DNA from: Streptomyces malachitofuscus
GTDB taxonomy: Bacteria > Actinomycetota > Actinomycetes > Streptomycetales > Streptomycetaceae
NCBI RefSeq assembly: GCF_014650055.1
Contig: NZ_BMUF01000003.1
Span: forward strand, 124,001-188,000
DNA length: 64,000 nucleotides
Direction of reading: 5' to 3'
Under the pieces are notes generated by a model that worked only from the letters and a program-made list of their open reading frames with translations, ran no database searches and was not told where the DNA came from. Within the stretch, counting starts at the first letter, position 1, and every line of letters starts with the position of its first letter. The position numbers were made by a program, and so were the translations under genes. Below are positions 33,355-42,413 of this stretch, one piece after another.

Positions 33355-34728
33355 TCACCCGGAGTTGTACCCCCAGCGGGCACGGCCGTCCTTGCCCATG
33401 AAGCACTTGGCGGGACGGCCGTCGGCCGTGATCGCGGTCGCGCCCACGGGTGCGCAGAACTGTCCGAACCCGACACCGGCCTGACCGCCCCCGCCGGAGC
33501 CCGAACCGCCGGTGGAGCCACCACTGCCGGATCCGCCCCCGCTCGACGCGCCCCCGCCGGTGCTCCCTCCCGTGGAGCCGCCGCCGGTGCTGCCGCCGGT
33601 GCCACTTCCCGTCGAGCCGCCGCCCGAGGTGCTGTTGTACGAGGGTTTCGGGTCCGGCTTCGGCTCGGGCTTCGGCTTCGGCTTGGGCTTCGGTTCGGGG
33701 TCCGGGCTGGGCTCGGTGCACGGCTCGCCGGAGCCGATGAGCCACAGGCGGACCGATTCGGACCCCGAGAGGCGGGTGCCGGGTTCGGGGAGCTGCCGGC
33801 ACACGGCCCAGTCGTCCGGGTCCTGTTCGCGCAGGAGCTTGCCCGTATGGGCGTGGAAGGTGATCACGGGGTCGAGGCGGAGGTCCTCGAGGATCTCCGA
33901 GGCGTCGTCGAACCGCGAGCCGACGAGGTCCGGCATCGTCAGACGGCGCGGTCCGTGCAGCCGGGTCGGGCACTCCTCCGGCTCGGGGACCGCGTACAAC
34001 GTGAGCGTCCCCCCGGACGAAGGCGCGGGCCGGTCGGGGGCGGGCGTCTGGAAGCACACCCGCCAGCCCGGTTCGTCGGTCCGCACCGACCGCGGGCCGG
34101 AGGCGGCATAGGAGGCCGACACCGTTGCCCACCCGTCCTCACGGGCCCGCAGCGCCGCCGTGTTCAGAGCGAAATCCGTGAAGTCGGCGGCGACGACCGC
34201 AGCCCGCTTCCCGTCGTCGCGGGCAAGAGGCTCCTCCCCGTCGGACCCGGACCCGGACCCCAGCCCGCCCACCACCATCGCGATCGCGAGCACGGACACC
34301 GCGACCGGGTGCCGCCGCACCCACGTGAAGAGCCGTGTCCCCCGCCCCGGCCGCAGCGGGGAGCCGGGAGGCACCATTTCCCCCGCCGCCTCGAGGAGCG
34401 CGCCCTTCGGGTCGATCTTCGACCCGTGCAGCCTGCGCGGCCTGCCGTCGACGAGGATCTCGACGGCGTCGAGGACCCCGGACGCCCGCCGGAGAAGGTG
34501 CAGGGGCCGCGGGACCCGGGTGGCCCGGGGGGAGAGGACGCTGCCGAGCAGGATGAGCCCACCATCGGTGAGTACGGCGACGCCCCACCCGTCGTGGTAG
34601 ACGGCCCGCACGGTCTCGCCGGACCGGAGCTCCGCCTGCAGTGCCTTCTTGTGGCCCTCGGGGACGGTGACGGTTTCGCCCGCGGCGATGACGGCGGCAA
34701 GCGGGTCTGGGGTCAGTGGATCGGGCAT
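33355..34728 (-). CDS. Membrane-anchored PASTA-domain protein with Pro-Lys and Gly-Ser linkers
   Basis: A 457-aa protein with an N-terminal cytoplasmic domain resembling a bacterial PH-like domain (residues about 10-110: GWGVAVLTDGGLILLGSV), one TM helix near 128-150 (VAVSVLAIAMVVGGLGS), an outer region, then one clear PASTA repeat (MPDLVGSRFDDASEIL, later PEPGTRLSGSESVRLWL). Next come a repeated Pro-Lys/Glu linker and a 60-residue Gly/Ser/Thr linker, ending in a small two-Cys domain (QFCAPVGATAITADGRPAKCF). PASTA modules bind peptidoglycan fragments; no kinase domain is attached. ATG 34728 precedes the first domain. Confidence 0.75.
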   Translation of the reverse strand: MPDPLTPDPLAAVIAAGETVTVPEGHKKALQAELRSGETVRAVYHDGWGVAVLTDGGLILLGSVLSPRATRVPRPLHLLRRASGVLDAVEILVDGRPRRLHGSKIDPKGALLEAAGEMVPPGSPLRPGRGTRLFTWVRRHPVAVSVLAIAMVVGGLGSGSGSDGEEPLARDDGKRAAVVAADFTDFALNTAALRAREDGWATVSASYAASGPRSVRTDEPGWRVCFQTPAPDRPAPSSGGTLTLYAVPEPEECPTRLHGPRRLTMPDLVGSRFDDASEILEDLRLDPVITFHAHTGKLLREQDPDDWAVCRQLPEPGTRLSGSESVRLWLIGSGEPCTEPSPDPEPKPKPKPKPEPKPDPKPSYNSTSGGGSTGSGTGGSTGGGSTGGSTGGGASSGGGSGSGGSTGGSGSGGGGQAGVGFGQFCAPVGATAITADGRPAKCFMGKDGRARWGYNSG

Positions 34729-34822
34729 CGGTTCTCTCGTGCTGTGCGGCCGTCGGTGTCGGACATGGCGGGATGTTAGCCGATCGTCGATCTTCCTCGG
34801 CACGGGCTTGACACGGGTAATC

Positions 34823-34888
34823 GGGGAGTGCTCCCCGCTTGCGTGGTAGCGTCGGCCCGGAGAAGCGGGGATAGGTCCCCACTGGGGA
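34823..34888. promoter_or_regulatory. Repeated GGGGA-N4-TCCCC palindromes between divergent genes
   Basis: GGGGAGTGCTCCCC at 34823-34836 and GGGGATAGGTCCCC at 34867-34880 share the arms GGGGA/TCCCC with a 4-bp spacer and lie 44 bp apart, about four helical turns. A third, overlapping inverted pair, TCCCCACTGGGGA, is at 34876-34888. A TTGACA hexamer is at 34808-34813. They lie between the PASTA and patatin genes; the regulator is unknown. Confidence 0.65.
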
Positions 34889-34900
34889 GGAGGGGTCGGT

Positions 34901-35740
34901 GTGTCCGAAACGGCACTGGTGCTGGGCGGCGGCGGGCTGACCGCGTACGCCTGGGAGGCCGGCGTACTTGCGGGGCTGGCGAAGGCGGGCGTGGACGTCG
35001 GCGATGCCGAGGTGCTGGCCGGCACCTCGGCGGGCTCACTGCTCGCGCTGGAGCTGGCGACGGGGGCGGCGCCGGCCGACCTGTACGAGGACCAGGTCGA
35101 CGGCAAACGGGCCATGCCGGACGTGCGCTTCACCCTCGGCATGACGGTCAGATACCTCTGGGCGGCCCTCGGTTCACGGGACCCGGACGCGGTGGTCCGG
35201 CGGCTGGGCAGACTCGCGCTGTCGGTGCGCGGAACGTCGGAGACCGATGTGTTCGACGCGCTGGAACCCCAACTGCCGGTGCGGGAATGGCCGGAGCGGA
35301 CGCTGCGGTTCTTCGCCACCGACGCGTACACCGGGCGGACCGAGGGGTTCGGCGCCGACAGCGGCGTCGAACTGCTGCGGGCCGTGGCGGCCACCTGCGC
35401 TCTGCCGCCGGTGTTTCCGCCGATCCCGGTGGGGGAGGGGCGCTGGATGGACGGAGGCGTGCGGTCCACGACCAACGCGGACCTGGTGGACGACTGCCGG
35501 CGGGTCGTCGTCCTGGCACCGATTCCCAAGGGGCCGGGAGCGAGCCCCGGCGCCGTCGGCCAGGTGGCCGCGCTGCGGTCGGGCGGTGCCCGCGCCACCT
35601 TGCTGACGCCCGACCGGGAGGCCCGACGGGCGTTCGGCCGCAACGCCCTGGACGCCTCCCGCGTTCCGGGCGCGGCCCGGGCGGGACTGCGGCAGGGGGC
35701 CGAGTACGCCGATGAGGTCCGGGTCGTCTGGCACGGCTGA
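34901..35740 (+). CDS. Patatin-like phospholipase
   Basis: A 279-aa patatin-fold hydrolase. The oxyanion loop LGGGGLTAYAWEAGVLAGL lies at 8-26, the nucleophile Ser43 is in AGTSAGSLLAL, and the catalytic Asp184 is in GRWMDGGVRST, giving the Ser-Asp dyad. It likely acts on membrane lipids or lysophospholipids in the cytoplasm; no signal peptide is present. The GTG start follows GGGGAGGAGG. The upstream palindromes suggest a dedicated regulator. Confidence 0.88.
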   Translation: MSETALVLGGGGLTAYAWEAGVLAGLAKAGVDVGDAEVLAGTSAGSLLALELATGAAPADLYEDQVDGKRAMPDVRFTLGMTVRYLWAALGSRDPDAVVRRLGRLALSVRGTSETDVFDALEPQLPVREWPERTLRFFATDAYTGRTEGFGADSGVELLRAVAATCALPPVFPPIPVGEGRWMDGGVRSTTNADLVDDCRRVVVLAPIPKGPGASPGAVGQVAALRSGGARATLLTPDREARRAFGRNALDASRVPGAARAGLRQGAEYADEVRVVWHG

Positions 35741-35766
35741 ACGGCGGCACCGTACCGGCGGCCGGC

Positions 35767-37131
35767 TCACACCGGCAGCAGCCGCCCCACCAGCGCGTTC
35801 AACTGCCGTACGGTGCGGCACTCGTGCATCTCCAGAAGCTGCGCGTACTCGGGTGCCGCGGAGTCGCCCGTGCCCCAGAGGGAACGCTGCTCAGGGTTCA
35901 GCCAGTGCACGCGCCGGGCGCGCCGGACCAGCTCACGCACGGCCGCCAGATTCGGATCGCCCATGTTGGTGCGGGCGTCGCCGAGAACGAACACCGTGGT
36001 CCGGGGGCCCACGGCGTCGGCGTACCGCTCGGTGAACTCGCCCAGCGCCATGCCGTAGTCGCTGCTGCCGTGCCAGCCGGTGAGAGTCGCCTCGGAGCGG
36101 ATTCGGGCGCCCAGGCCCTCCGCGTCGGCCGCGCCGTGCTCGAGCAGCCCGGTCACCTCGTCGATCCGGTTGACGAAGGCGAACACCCGCACCTTGCTGA
36201 ACTGGTCGTGCAGCGCCTGCACCAGCAGCATCGTGAAGTCGGAGAACCCGGACACCGAGCCGGACACGTCGCACAGCAGCACCAGTTCGGGCCGTGCGGG
36301 CCGGCGCCGGCGCAGCACGGGCCGCATCGGCACCCCGCCGGTGGACAGCGAGCCGCGCAGGGTGCGGCGCAGATCGATGGTGCCCCGCGCGGCCCTGCGG
36401 CGGCGGGCGGCCAGCCTGGTCGCCAGCTTCCGGGCCAACGGCTGCACCGTCCGCCGCAGTTCCGCCAGCCGGTCCTTCCCCGCGAACAGGAAGTCGACCC
36501 GGTCGGCCGTCGGCGCCACCGTACGCCGGGCGACCTCGTCCCGGCCCCGCCGTTCCGCCACCCGGCGCCGTGCCTCCACGGCCACCATCCGGCGGAACTC
36601 CTCGATGCGCCGCCGGATCTCGTCCTCGAGGAACCGGTCGGCGAAACCTCCGCCGCCGTCCCTCCCGCGCACCTCGTCCCGCACCCGAGCCATCAGCGTC
36701 TGCGGGCGGATCCGGTCCAGGGCCTGGTACGACGACCAGCCGTCCGAGCCCGGTGAACTGCCGTATCCGCCGAAGCCGTCGACCGCCTCCACCGCCAACC
36801 GGCCCAGCCGTACGGTGTCGTCGTCGGCGAGCGCGGCCGCCAGCCGCTCCCGAAGATCCTCCCGGTCCCCGGACCCGCCCTCGGGGGCGCCGGTCCGGCG
36901 GGGGAAGTACAGGTCGAAGACCGCGTCGAACACCGGGCGTTCTGCGGTGCCGTGCAGCACGGTGGCCGCCAGACCCTCGCGGAGCAGTTCCCGGTCGGCG
37001 AGTCCGAGCGCCTCCACCGCTCGCGCGGCGTCCACCGTCTCGCCCGTGCCGATGCGCACGCCGTGGGAGCGGAGCGCGTCCACGAGCCCGGCCAGCCGGG
37101 CGGCGAGGTCCTGGTCCGTGACGGCGTTCAC
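35767..37131 (-). CDS. VWA domain protein, CoxE-like
   Basis: A 454-aa protein with a basic central stretch and a C-terminal von Willebrand factor A domain. The metal-ion-dependent adhesion motif DxSxS is at 288-292 (LLCDVSGSVSG), with further ELVLLC and TTVFVLGDARTNMG strands. Proteins of this group act with MoxR-type AAA+ ATPases as assembly factors or chaperones for metal enzymes. Its GTG overlaps the MoxR stop as GTGA, confirming the pair. The client is unknown; the molybdenum operon is 15 kb away. Confidence 0.88.
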   Translation of the reverse strand: MNAVTDQDLAARLAGLVDALRSHGVRIGTGETVDAARAVEALGLADRELLREGLAATVLHGTAERPVFDAVFDLYFPRRTGAPEGGSGDREDLRERLAAALADDDTVRLGRLAVEAVDGFGGYGSSPGSDGWSSYQALDRIRPQTLMARVRDEVRGRDGGGGFADRFLEDEIRRRIEEFRRMVAVEARRRVAERRGRDEVARRTVAPTADRVDFLFAGKDRLAELRRTVQPLARKLATRLAARRRRAARGTIDLRRTLRGSLSTGGVPMRPVLRRRRPARPELVLLCDVSGSVSGFSDFTMLLVQALHDQFSKVRVFAFVNRIDEVTGLLEHGAADAEGLGARIRSEATLTGWHGSSDYGMALGEFTERYADAVGPRTTVFVLGDARTNMGDPNLAAVRELVRRARRVHWLNPEQRSLWGTGDSAAPEYAQLLEMHECRTVRQLNALVGRLLPV

Positions 37132-37985
37132 ACGGCGTCCAGGTCGAGCTTGGCCGCCGCCTTCTGGATGTCGTCCCGGTGCTTGAGGATCACGCCGAGA
37201 CTGTCGCGCACGACCGTCTCGTCCAGGGTGCCGGCGCCCAACGCCAGCAGGGTGCGGGCCCAGTCGATGGTCTCGGCCACCGACGGCACCTTGCGCAGAT
37301 CCATCGCACGCAGGGCCCCCACCACCCGGACGACCGACTCGGCCAGCGCGGTGTCGATCCCCGGCACCTTCAGCCGGACGATCCGCCGCTCCAGCTCCGC
37401 GTCGGGAAAACCGATGTGCAGGAACAGGCAGCGGCGGCGCAGCGCCTCGGACAGCTCCCGGGTCGCGTTCGACGTGAGCACCACGAACGGACGGCGGGTC
37501 GCGGTGACGGTGCCCAGCTCGGGAACGGTCACCTGGAAGTCGCTGAGGACCTCGAGGAGCAGACCCTCGACCTCCACGTCCGCCTTGTCGGTCTCGTCGA
37601 TCAGCAGCACCTTGGGGTCGTCGCCGCGGATGGCCGTCAGCAGGGGGCGGGGCAGCAGGAACTCCTCGCTGAAGATGTCCGTGCGCGCCTCGTCCCAGCT
37701 CTCGTCGCGGCCGGCGCTGATCCGCAGCAGCTGCTTGGCGTGGTTCCACTCGTACAGGGCCCGCGACTCGTCGACTCCCTCGTAGCACTGCAGCCGGACC
37801 AGCCGGGCCCCGGCGACCTTCGCGACGGCCTTGGCGAGCTCGGTCTTGCCGACCCCTGCGGGGCCCTCCACCAGCAGTGGCTTGCCGAGCCGGTCGGCGA
37901 GGAAGACGGTCGTGGCGACCGCGGGCGACGCGAGATAGCCGGTCTCGGCGAGGCGCGTGGAGACGTCGTCGACGGAAGTGAACAA
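37128..37985 (-). CDS. MoxR family AAA+ ATPase
   Basis: A 285-aa ATPase of the MoxR/CoxD type. Walker A is GPAGVGKT (41-48), Walker B is VLLIDETDK (about 126-134), and SNATRELSEALRRRC provides sensor 1 and the arginine finger. The start is TTG 37985, preceded by CGGAGG at 5-6 bases, which is better than any ATG or GTG nearby. It forms a coupled pair with the VWA gene downstream. These pairs remodel or mature protein complexes. Confidence 0.9.
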   Translation of the reverse strand: MFTSVDDVSTRLAETGYLASPAVATTVFLADRLGKPLLVEGPAGVGKTELAKAVAKVAGARLVRLQCYEGVDESRALYEWNHAKQLLRISAGRDESWDEARTDIFSEEFLLPRPLLTAIRGDDPKVLLIDETDKADVEVEGLLLEVLSDFQVTVPELGTVTATRRPFVVLTSNATRELSEALRRRCLFLHIGFPDAELERRIVRLKVPGIDTALAESVVRVVGALRAMDLRKVPSVAETIDWARTLLALGAGTLDETVVRDSLGVILKHRDDIQKAAAKLDLDAV

Positions 37986-38074
37986 CAGGGCCTCCGGCTG
38001 AGCACGGGGAACGACGGTGTCCGGACACCCCTCGGGGTGCCCGGACCCTATCTAAGCGCTTGCTCATCGCTCTG

Positions 38075-39385
38075 TCACGCGGTCGCGGCCACCGCCCGCA
38101 CCGCCGGCGTGCGCAGTACGCGCCGGGCCGTGGCCAGGCTCGTCCCGAGCGTCGCCGCCGCGCCGATCGAGGCGACGGCGGCCCACACGCCCGCCATCTG
38201 CTCCGGCAGCACCGCATCACCGCGGACCAGGGTGAACGGCACGATCCCGGCCAGCGCCGCCAGGGTGCCGAACAGCAACCCGACGACCGTCAGGACCAGC
38301 CCTTCGGCCCCGACCACGCCCAGGACCTGCCCGGGCGTCGCCCCGGCGAGGCGCTGCTGTCCGAACTCCCGGGCACGGTAGGTCGTCGCCGCGTACAGCG
38401 AGTTGACCAGCATCACGCAGACGAAGACCACGATGATGCCGACCACCGTGAAGTTCAGCGTCTCCAGGTTCTTGGCGTCGACCGACTTCACCTGCCCCGA
38501 GGCCGCCACCGCGTCGCTCTCCACCGCCTGCATGGTGAGGGTCGCCGTCGACACCGCCGTGAACAGGATCAACGACATCAGGATCCCGGCCAGTTCCCCG
38601 GCCCGCCGCCGCAGATTCCGTACCGCCAGCCACCCGCTCGCCCCGCCCGGCGCCAGCCGGCCGAGCACGCCCTTCAGTAGCCGCGGCGCCATCAGCGCCA
38701 GCCCCACCGACAGCAGGATCGCCCCGTACGCGGGCGGCGCCATCAGCGCACCGTCCGTCGCCGAGAACGCGAACGTGGAGCACGCAGCCACGGCACCGGC
38801 CGCCAACGCCCCCCAGGCGAGGAACGACCGCGCCCTGCCGTGCCGCTGCCGGCCCCGCCTCACCCGCCGCAGCGCGAGGAACGCCGCGCCCGCCGACGCA
38901 AGCAGGGTGACGTGGATGCCGGACATCAGCGCGATGACGCCGAAGGAGTGGTCCACGGACTCGGCGACCTGACCGCTGTCCTGGAACACCTCCAGCAGCA
39001 GCCGCCCACCCAGCATCGCCGGGACGATCGCCAGCGCCGCGCCCACCAGGGCCACGACCACCGCCTCACCCACGACCATCCGCTTCAGCTGTGCGGGGGT
39101 CGCCCCCGCACAGCGCAGCAGCTCCAGCTCGGCCGCCCGCTGCCGCACGTTCACCGTCAGGGTCGAGGCGACGGCGAAGAACACCAGCAGCGTGCCGTAC
39201 CCGCCGACCACACCGGCCGCCGTCCCGAGCGTCTCGGAGCTGACCGCATCGACGCCCGGCTCGCCGGCGGTGTCGTGCATCGAGTTGAACGTCATGATGA
39301 TCGCCGCGCCCAGGAAGGCGGACAGCAGCGTCGCGAGAAACCGTCCGGGGCGCTGCCGGACCGAACGCATGGCCAGGACGAACAC
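38075..39385 (-). CDS. FtsX-like ABC transporter permease
   Basis: A 436-aa permease with an N-terminal TM helix (about 15-35), a short extracytoplasmic region and further TM groups near 60-80, 105-130, 150-170, 185-235 and 310-430. The two repeated motifs RQRAAELELLRCAGATPAQL and YRAREFGQQRLAGATPGQV (shown in part) mark duplicated FtsX domains in compact form. The GTG start lies 6 bp after the ATPase stop, so the two genes form an operon for a MacB/LolCDE-type exporter. Substrate unknown; no two-component system adjoins. Confidence 0.88.
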   Translation of the reverse strand: MFVLAMRSVRQRPGRFLATLLSAFLGAAIIMTFNSMHDTAGEPGVDAVSSETLGTAAGVVGGYGTLLVFFAVASTLTVNVRQRAAELELLRCAGATPAQLKRMVVGEAVVVALVGAALAIVPAMLGGRLLLEVFQDSGQVAESVDHSFGVIALMSGIHVTLLASAGAAFLALRRVRRGRQRHGRARSFLAWGALAAGAVAACSTFAFSATDGALMAPPAYGAILLSVGLALMAPRLLKGVLGRLAPGGASGWLAVRNLRRRAGELAGILMSLILFTAVSTATLTMQAVESDAVAASGQVKSVDAKNLETLNFTVVGIIVVFVCVMLVNSLYAATTYRAREFGQQRLAGATPGQVLGVVGAEGLVLTVVGLLFGTLAALAGIVPFTLVRGDAVLPEQMAGVWAAVASIGAAATLGTSLATARRVLRTPAVRAVAATA

Positions 39386-39388
39386 GGC

Positions 39389-40174
39389 TCACACCCCCGC
39401 CGTCACGCTGTCGCCCAGATGCGCCAGCCGCTCGGCCACCGCGTCCGCCGTCGGCGCGTCCAGCCGGCCGGCGAGCCTGCCGTCCGCGAGGAACAGCACA
39501 CTGTCGGCGTAGGAGGCGGCGACCGGGTCGTGCGTCACCATCACCACGGTCCGTCCGTGCACCCGCACCGCCTGCTGGAGCAGCGTCAGCACCTCTCGCG
39601 CGCTGCGCGTGTCCAGCGCACCGGTCGGCTCGTCCGCGAAGATCACCCGTGGCTCGGTGACCAGCGCCCGGGCGATCGCCACCCGCTGCCGCTGACCGCC
39701 GGACAGCTGGTCGGGCCGGTGCCCGAGCCGGTCGCCCAGACCGACGGCGGTGAGGATCTCCCGGGCCCGCCGCCGGTCCACCCGCCTGCCTGCCAGCTTC
39801 AGCGGCAGCACGGTGTTCTGCGCCACGGTCAGCGTCTCCAGCAGGTTGTACTGCTGGAAGACGAACCCGATCCGTCCGCGCCGGAACTTCGTCAGCTCCG
39901 CCTCGCCACCCCCCGTCAGCTCCGTCCCGTCGACCCGCACGATGCCGCTGTCCGGCCGGTCCAGGCCCGCCGCGCACTGCAGCAGCGTCGACTTGCCCGA
40001 GCCGGACGGCCCCATCACGGCGGTGAACGTGCCCTGGGCCAGGCCGAGCGTCACCCCGTCGAGGGCGGTCACGGCGCTGTCCGCGGTGCCGTAGGACTTG
40101 GTGACCTTCACCAGCCGCAGCGCCTCGGCGGCGGGTCCTGTGGCGTGGTCGGGTCGTGCCCCGTTGCGAAACAT
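39389..40174 (-). CDS. ABC transporter ATPase (MacB/LolD type)
   Basis: A 261-aa ATPase partner of the FtsX-like permease. Walker [10 protein letters not shown] at about 55-63, Q-loop FQQYNLL, signature [15 protein letters not shown] and Walker [13 protein letters not shown] are all present, typical of the lipoprotein/antibiotic export branch. ATG 40174 is selected because GGAGGAG is six bases upstream; the ATG at 40180 would overlap that ribosome site. No adjacent regulator. Confidence 0.93.
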   Translation of the reverse strand: MFRNGARPDHATGPAAEALRLVKVTKSYGTADSAVTALDGVTLGLAQGTFTAVMGPSGSGKSTLLQCAAGLDRPDSGIVRVDGTELTGGGEAELTKFRRGRIGFVFQQYNLLETLTVAQNTVLPLKLAGRRVDRRRAREILTAVGLGDRLGHRPDQLSGGQRQRVAIARALVTEPRVIFADEPTGALDTRSAREVLTLLQQAVRVHGRTVVMVTHDPVAASYADSVLFLADGRLAGRLDAPTADAVAERLAHLGDSVTAGV

Positions 40175-40296
40175 CGTCATCTCCTCCGTCCGGCACGTCC
40201 TGTGCCCACCGAAGACGCTACGGAGGAGAGGTCCGCACCACACGGGGCGCAGAACCCGTATCGCCGGGTGCACTCAACGACACCCCGCGCGGGGGC

Positions 40297-40938
40297 TCAC
40301 CCGACCAGCACGACGTCCAGCGCGCGCGGCCCGTGCACGCCCTCCACCCGGTCGAGCTCGATGTCGCTGGTCGCCGAAGGACCGGAGATCCAGGTGAGCG
40401 GGCGGGCCGGATCGAGGCGTCCGAGGGCCTGCGGGACGGAGGAGACGACCTGGTCCGGGACCCGGACCACACAGATGTGGTGATCGGGGACCAGGGTGAT
40501 GCGCCGTCGGCCCTGGTCGGGGGAGCCGTCCAGCACGATCGTGCCCGTCTCGGCCACGGCCACCGCGCAGGCGGTCACCACACTGTCCACCCGGTCCAGC
40601 TCGTGCGGGGTGCTCTCCGCCCGGTCGGCCACCCGGGTCACGTCCGCCGACGCGAGCCACGCCGCGTCGAGACCGGGAGGCACGAGCACCGACGACGCGC
40701 CGCGCGAGGCGAGCAGCCCGGCGACGACACCGGCCAGCCCCGCCGCGTCGGTACGGTGCACGACCGCCCGGTAGTCGGCCAGGTTCTCGGCGAGCAGGTC
40801 GACCGTCTCCTCGGGCGTGCGCTCGCCGTGCTCGCGCAGATAGTCCCGGGCCACCGCCCGCTCGTACGGCGTGTCGTCCCTCGGCACATCGGCGAGGGCC
40901 CGCCGCACCCGGCCCAGGATCCGTTCCCTGCTGCTCAC
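40297..40938 (-). CDS. lutC: LutC, LUD-domain lactate utilisation protein
   Basis: A 213-aa LUD (LutC/YkgG) protein, third subunit of the LutABC L-lactate oxidation system. Typical segments are AVAETGTIVLDGSPDQGRRR, VPDHHICVV and the closing WISGPSATSDIELDRVEGVHGPR (in parts). The GTG start overlaps the lutB stop (GTGA). Its role in the complex is not firmly known; LutABC together oxidise lactate to pyruvate. Confidence 0.93.
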   Translation of the reverse strand: MSSRERILGRVRRALADVPRDDTPYERAVARDYLREHGERTPEETVDLLAENLADYRAVVHRTDAAGLAGVVAGLLASRGASSVLVPPGLDAAWLASADVTRVADRAESTPHELDRVDSVVTACAVAVAETGTIVLDGSPDQGRRRITLVPDHHICVVRVPDQVVSSVPQALGRLDPARPLTWISGPSATSDIELDRVEGVHGPRALDVVLVG

Positions 40939-42413
40939 GCGGCACCGCCCTTTCCGCCCTGCGTACGCTTCCACCAGTCCCGGAACGGCTCCGCCGGCAC
41001 CGGCGGCAGGTCCCGGGTGCCGCTCCACGCCCGCCCCGGGCCCGGCAGGGTGCGCGGATGCAGACGCCGGGTGCGCGAGGCGAGGCGCTGGCCCGCCCGC
41101 AGGGCTCCGGGACGGGTGAACGCCCAGCGCGCGGCGCGCATCGCGGCACGCTCGGCGGCATGCCCCTTCGCGGGTTGCAGCACCACCTTGTTGCCCGCCC
41201 GCGTCACCGGGCCGCCCTCCACCACCCGCTCCCGCAGATGCACCAGCACCTCGGGGATGTCGATGGCGACCGGGCAGACCTCGTAGCAGGCCCCGCACAG
41301 CGACGAGGCGTACGGCAGGGACGCGTCGACCGCGCTGCCCGTGCCCCGCAGCTGGGGACTGAGGATCGCGCCGATCGGGCCTGGGTAGACCGAGCCGTAC
41401 GCGTGCCCGCCGGCCCGCTCGTACACCGGGCACACGTTGAGGCACGCCGAGCAGCGGATGCAGCGCAGCGCCTGCCGGCCCACCTCGTCGGCGAGGGTGT
41501 CGGTGCGGCCGTTGTCCAGCAGCACCAGGTGGAAGGTGCGCGGGCCGTCCTCCTGAGTCGTGCCCGTCCAGGTGCTGGTGTACGGGTTCATCCGCTCGGC
41601 GGTCGAGGAGCGGGGGAGGGTCTGCAGGAACACCTCCAGGTCCCGCCAGGTCGGCACGATCTTCTCGATGCCGACGACCGAGATCAGCGTCTCGGGGAGG
41701 GTCAGGCACATCCGCCCGTTTCCCTCGGACTCCACCACCACCAGCGTGCCGGTGTCCGCGACCATGAAGTTGGCCCCGGAGATGCCCACCTTGGCGCGCA
41801 GGAACTTCTCCCGCAGATGCAGCCGTGCCGCCTCCGCCAATTCGGCGGGCGTATCCGTGAGCCCCTCGGGAGCGGGGCGGCCCCACTCGCCCATCTCGCG
41901 GGCGAAGATCTCCCGGATCTCCCCGCGGTTGCGGTGGATCGCCGGCACCAGGATGTGCGAGGGCCGGTCCTCGCCCAACTGCACGATCAGCTCGGCCAGG
42001 TCGGTCTCGTAGGCGCGGATGCCCTCGGCCTCCAGGGCCTCGTTGAGCCCGATCTCCTGGGTGGCCATCGACTTGACCTTGACGACCTCCGACTCACCGG
42101 TCTCCTTGACCAGCCGGGCGACGATCCGGTTGGCCTCGCCGGCGTCGGCGGCCCAGTGCACGGTGCCGCCCGCGGCCGTCACCGACTCCTCCAACTGCTC
42201 AAGATAGCGGTCGAGATGACGGAGCGTGTGGTCCTTGATCCGCTTCCCGGCTTCCCGCAGCTCGGCCCAGTCGGTCACCTCCGCCACGGCCTTCGCACGC
42301 TTGGCCCGGATGGTGTGCGTGGCATGCCGCAGGTTGCCGCGCAGGGTGGTGTCGCGCACGGCGTCCCGGGCGGCCTCCGGAAACGCCGGCATCCCGACGA
42401 ACGTCCCGCTCAT
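40935..42413 (-). CDS. lutB: LutB, iron-sulfur lactate utilisation protein
   Basis: A 492-aa protein with an N-terminal LUD domain and a C-terminal ferredoxin region. Two [4Fe-4S] motifs are CIRCSACLNVCPVYE and CGACYEVCPVAIDIPE. It transfers electrons within LutABC. The start overlaps the lutA stop as ATGA and its stop overlaps lutC as GTGA, so the three genes are tightly coupled. Full-length compared with Bacillus LutB (about 475 aa). Confidence 0.95.
   Translation of the reverse strand: MSGTFVGMPAFPEAARDAVRDTTLRGNLRHATHTIRAKRAKAVAEVTDWAELREAGKRIKDHTLRHLDRYLEQLEESVTAAGGTVHWAADAGEANRIVARLVKETGESEVVKVKSMATQEIGLNEALEAEGIRAYETDLAELIVQLGEDRPSHILVPAIHRNRGEIREIFAREMGEWGRPAPEGLTDTPAELAEAARLHLREKFLRAKVGISGANFMVADTGTLVVVESEGNGRMCLTLPETLISVVGIEKIVPTWRDLEVFLQTLPRSSTAERMNPYTSTWTGTTQEDGPRTFHLVLLDNGRTDTLADEVGRQALRCIRCSACLNVCPVYERAGGHAYGSVYPGPIGAILSPQLRGTGSAVDASLPYASSLCGACYEVCPVAIDIPEVLVHLRERVVEGGPVTRAGNKVVLQPAKGHAAERAAMRAARWAFTRPGALRAGQRLASRTRRLHPRTLPGPGRAWSGTRDLPPVPAEPFRDWWKRTQGGKGGAA

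Noticed and set aside
33355..35643. Extension of the PASTA protein frame upstream across the patatin gene
   Set aside because: The upstream part is antisense to patatin and passes through palindromic promoter sequence; the domain starts at 34728.
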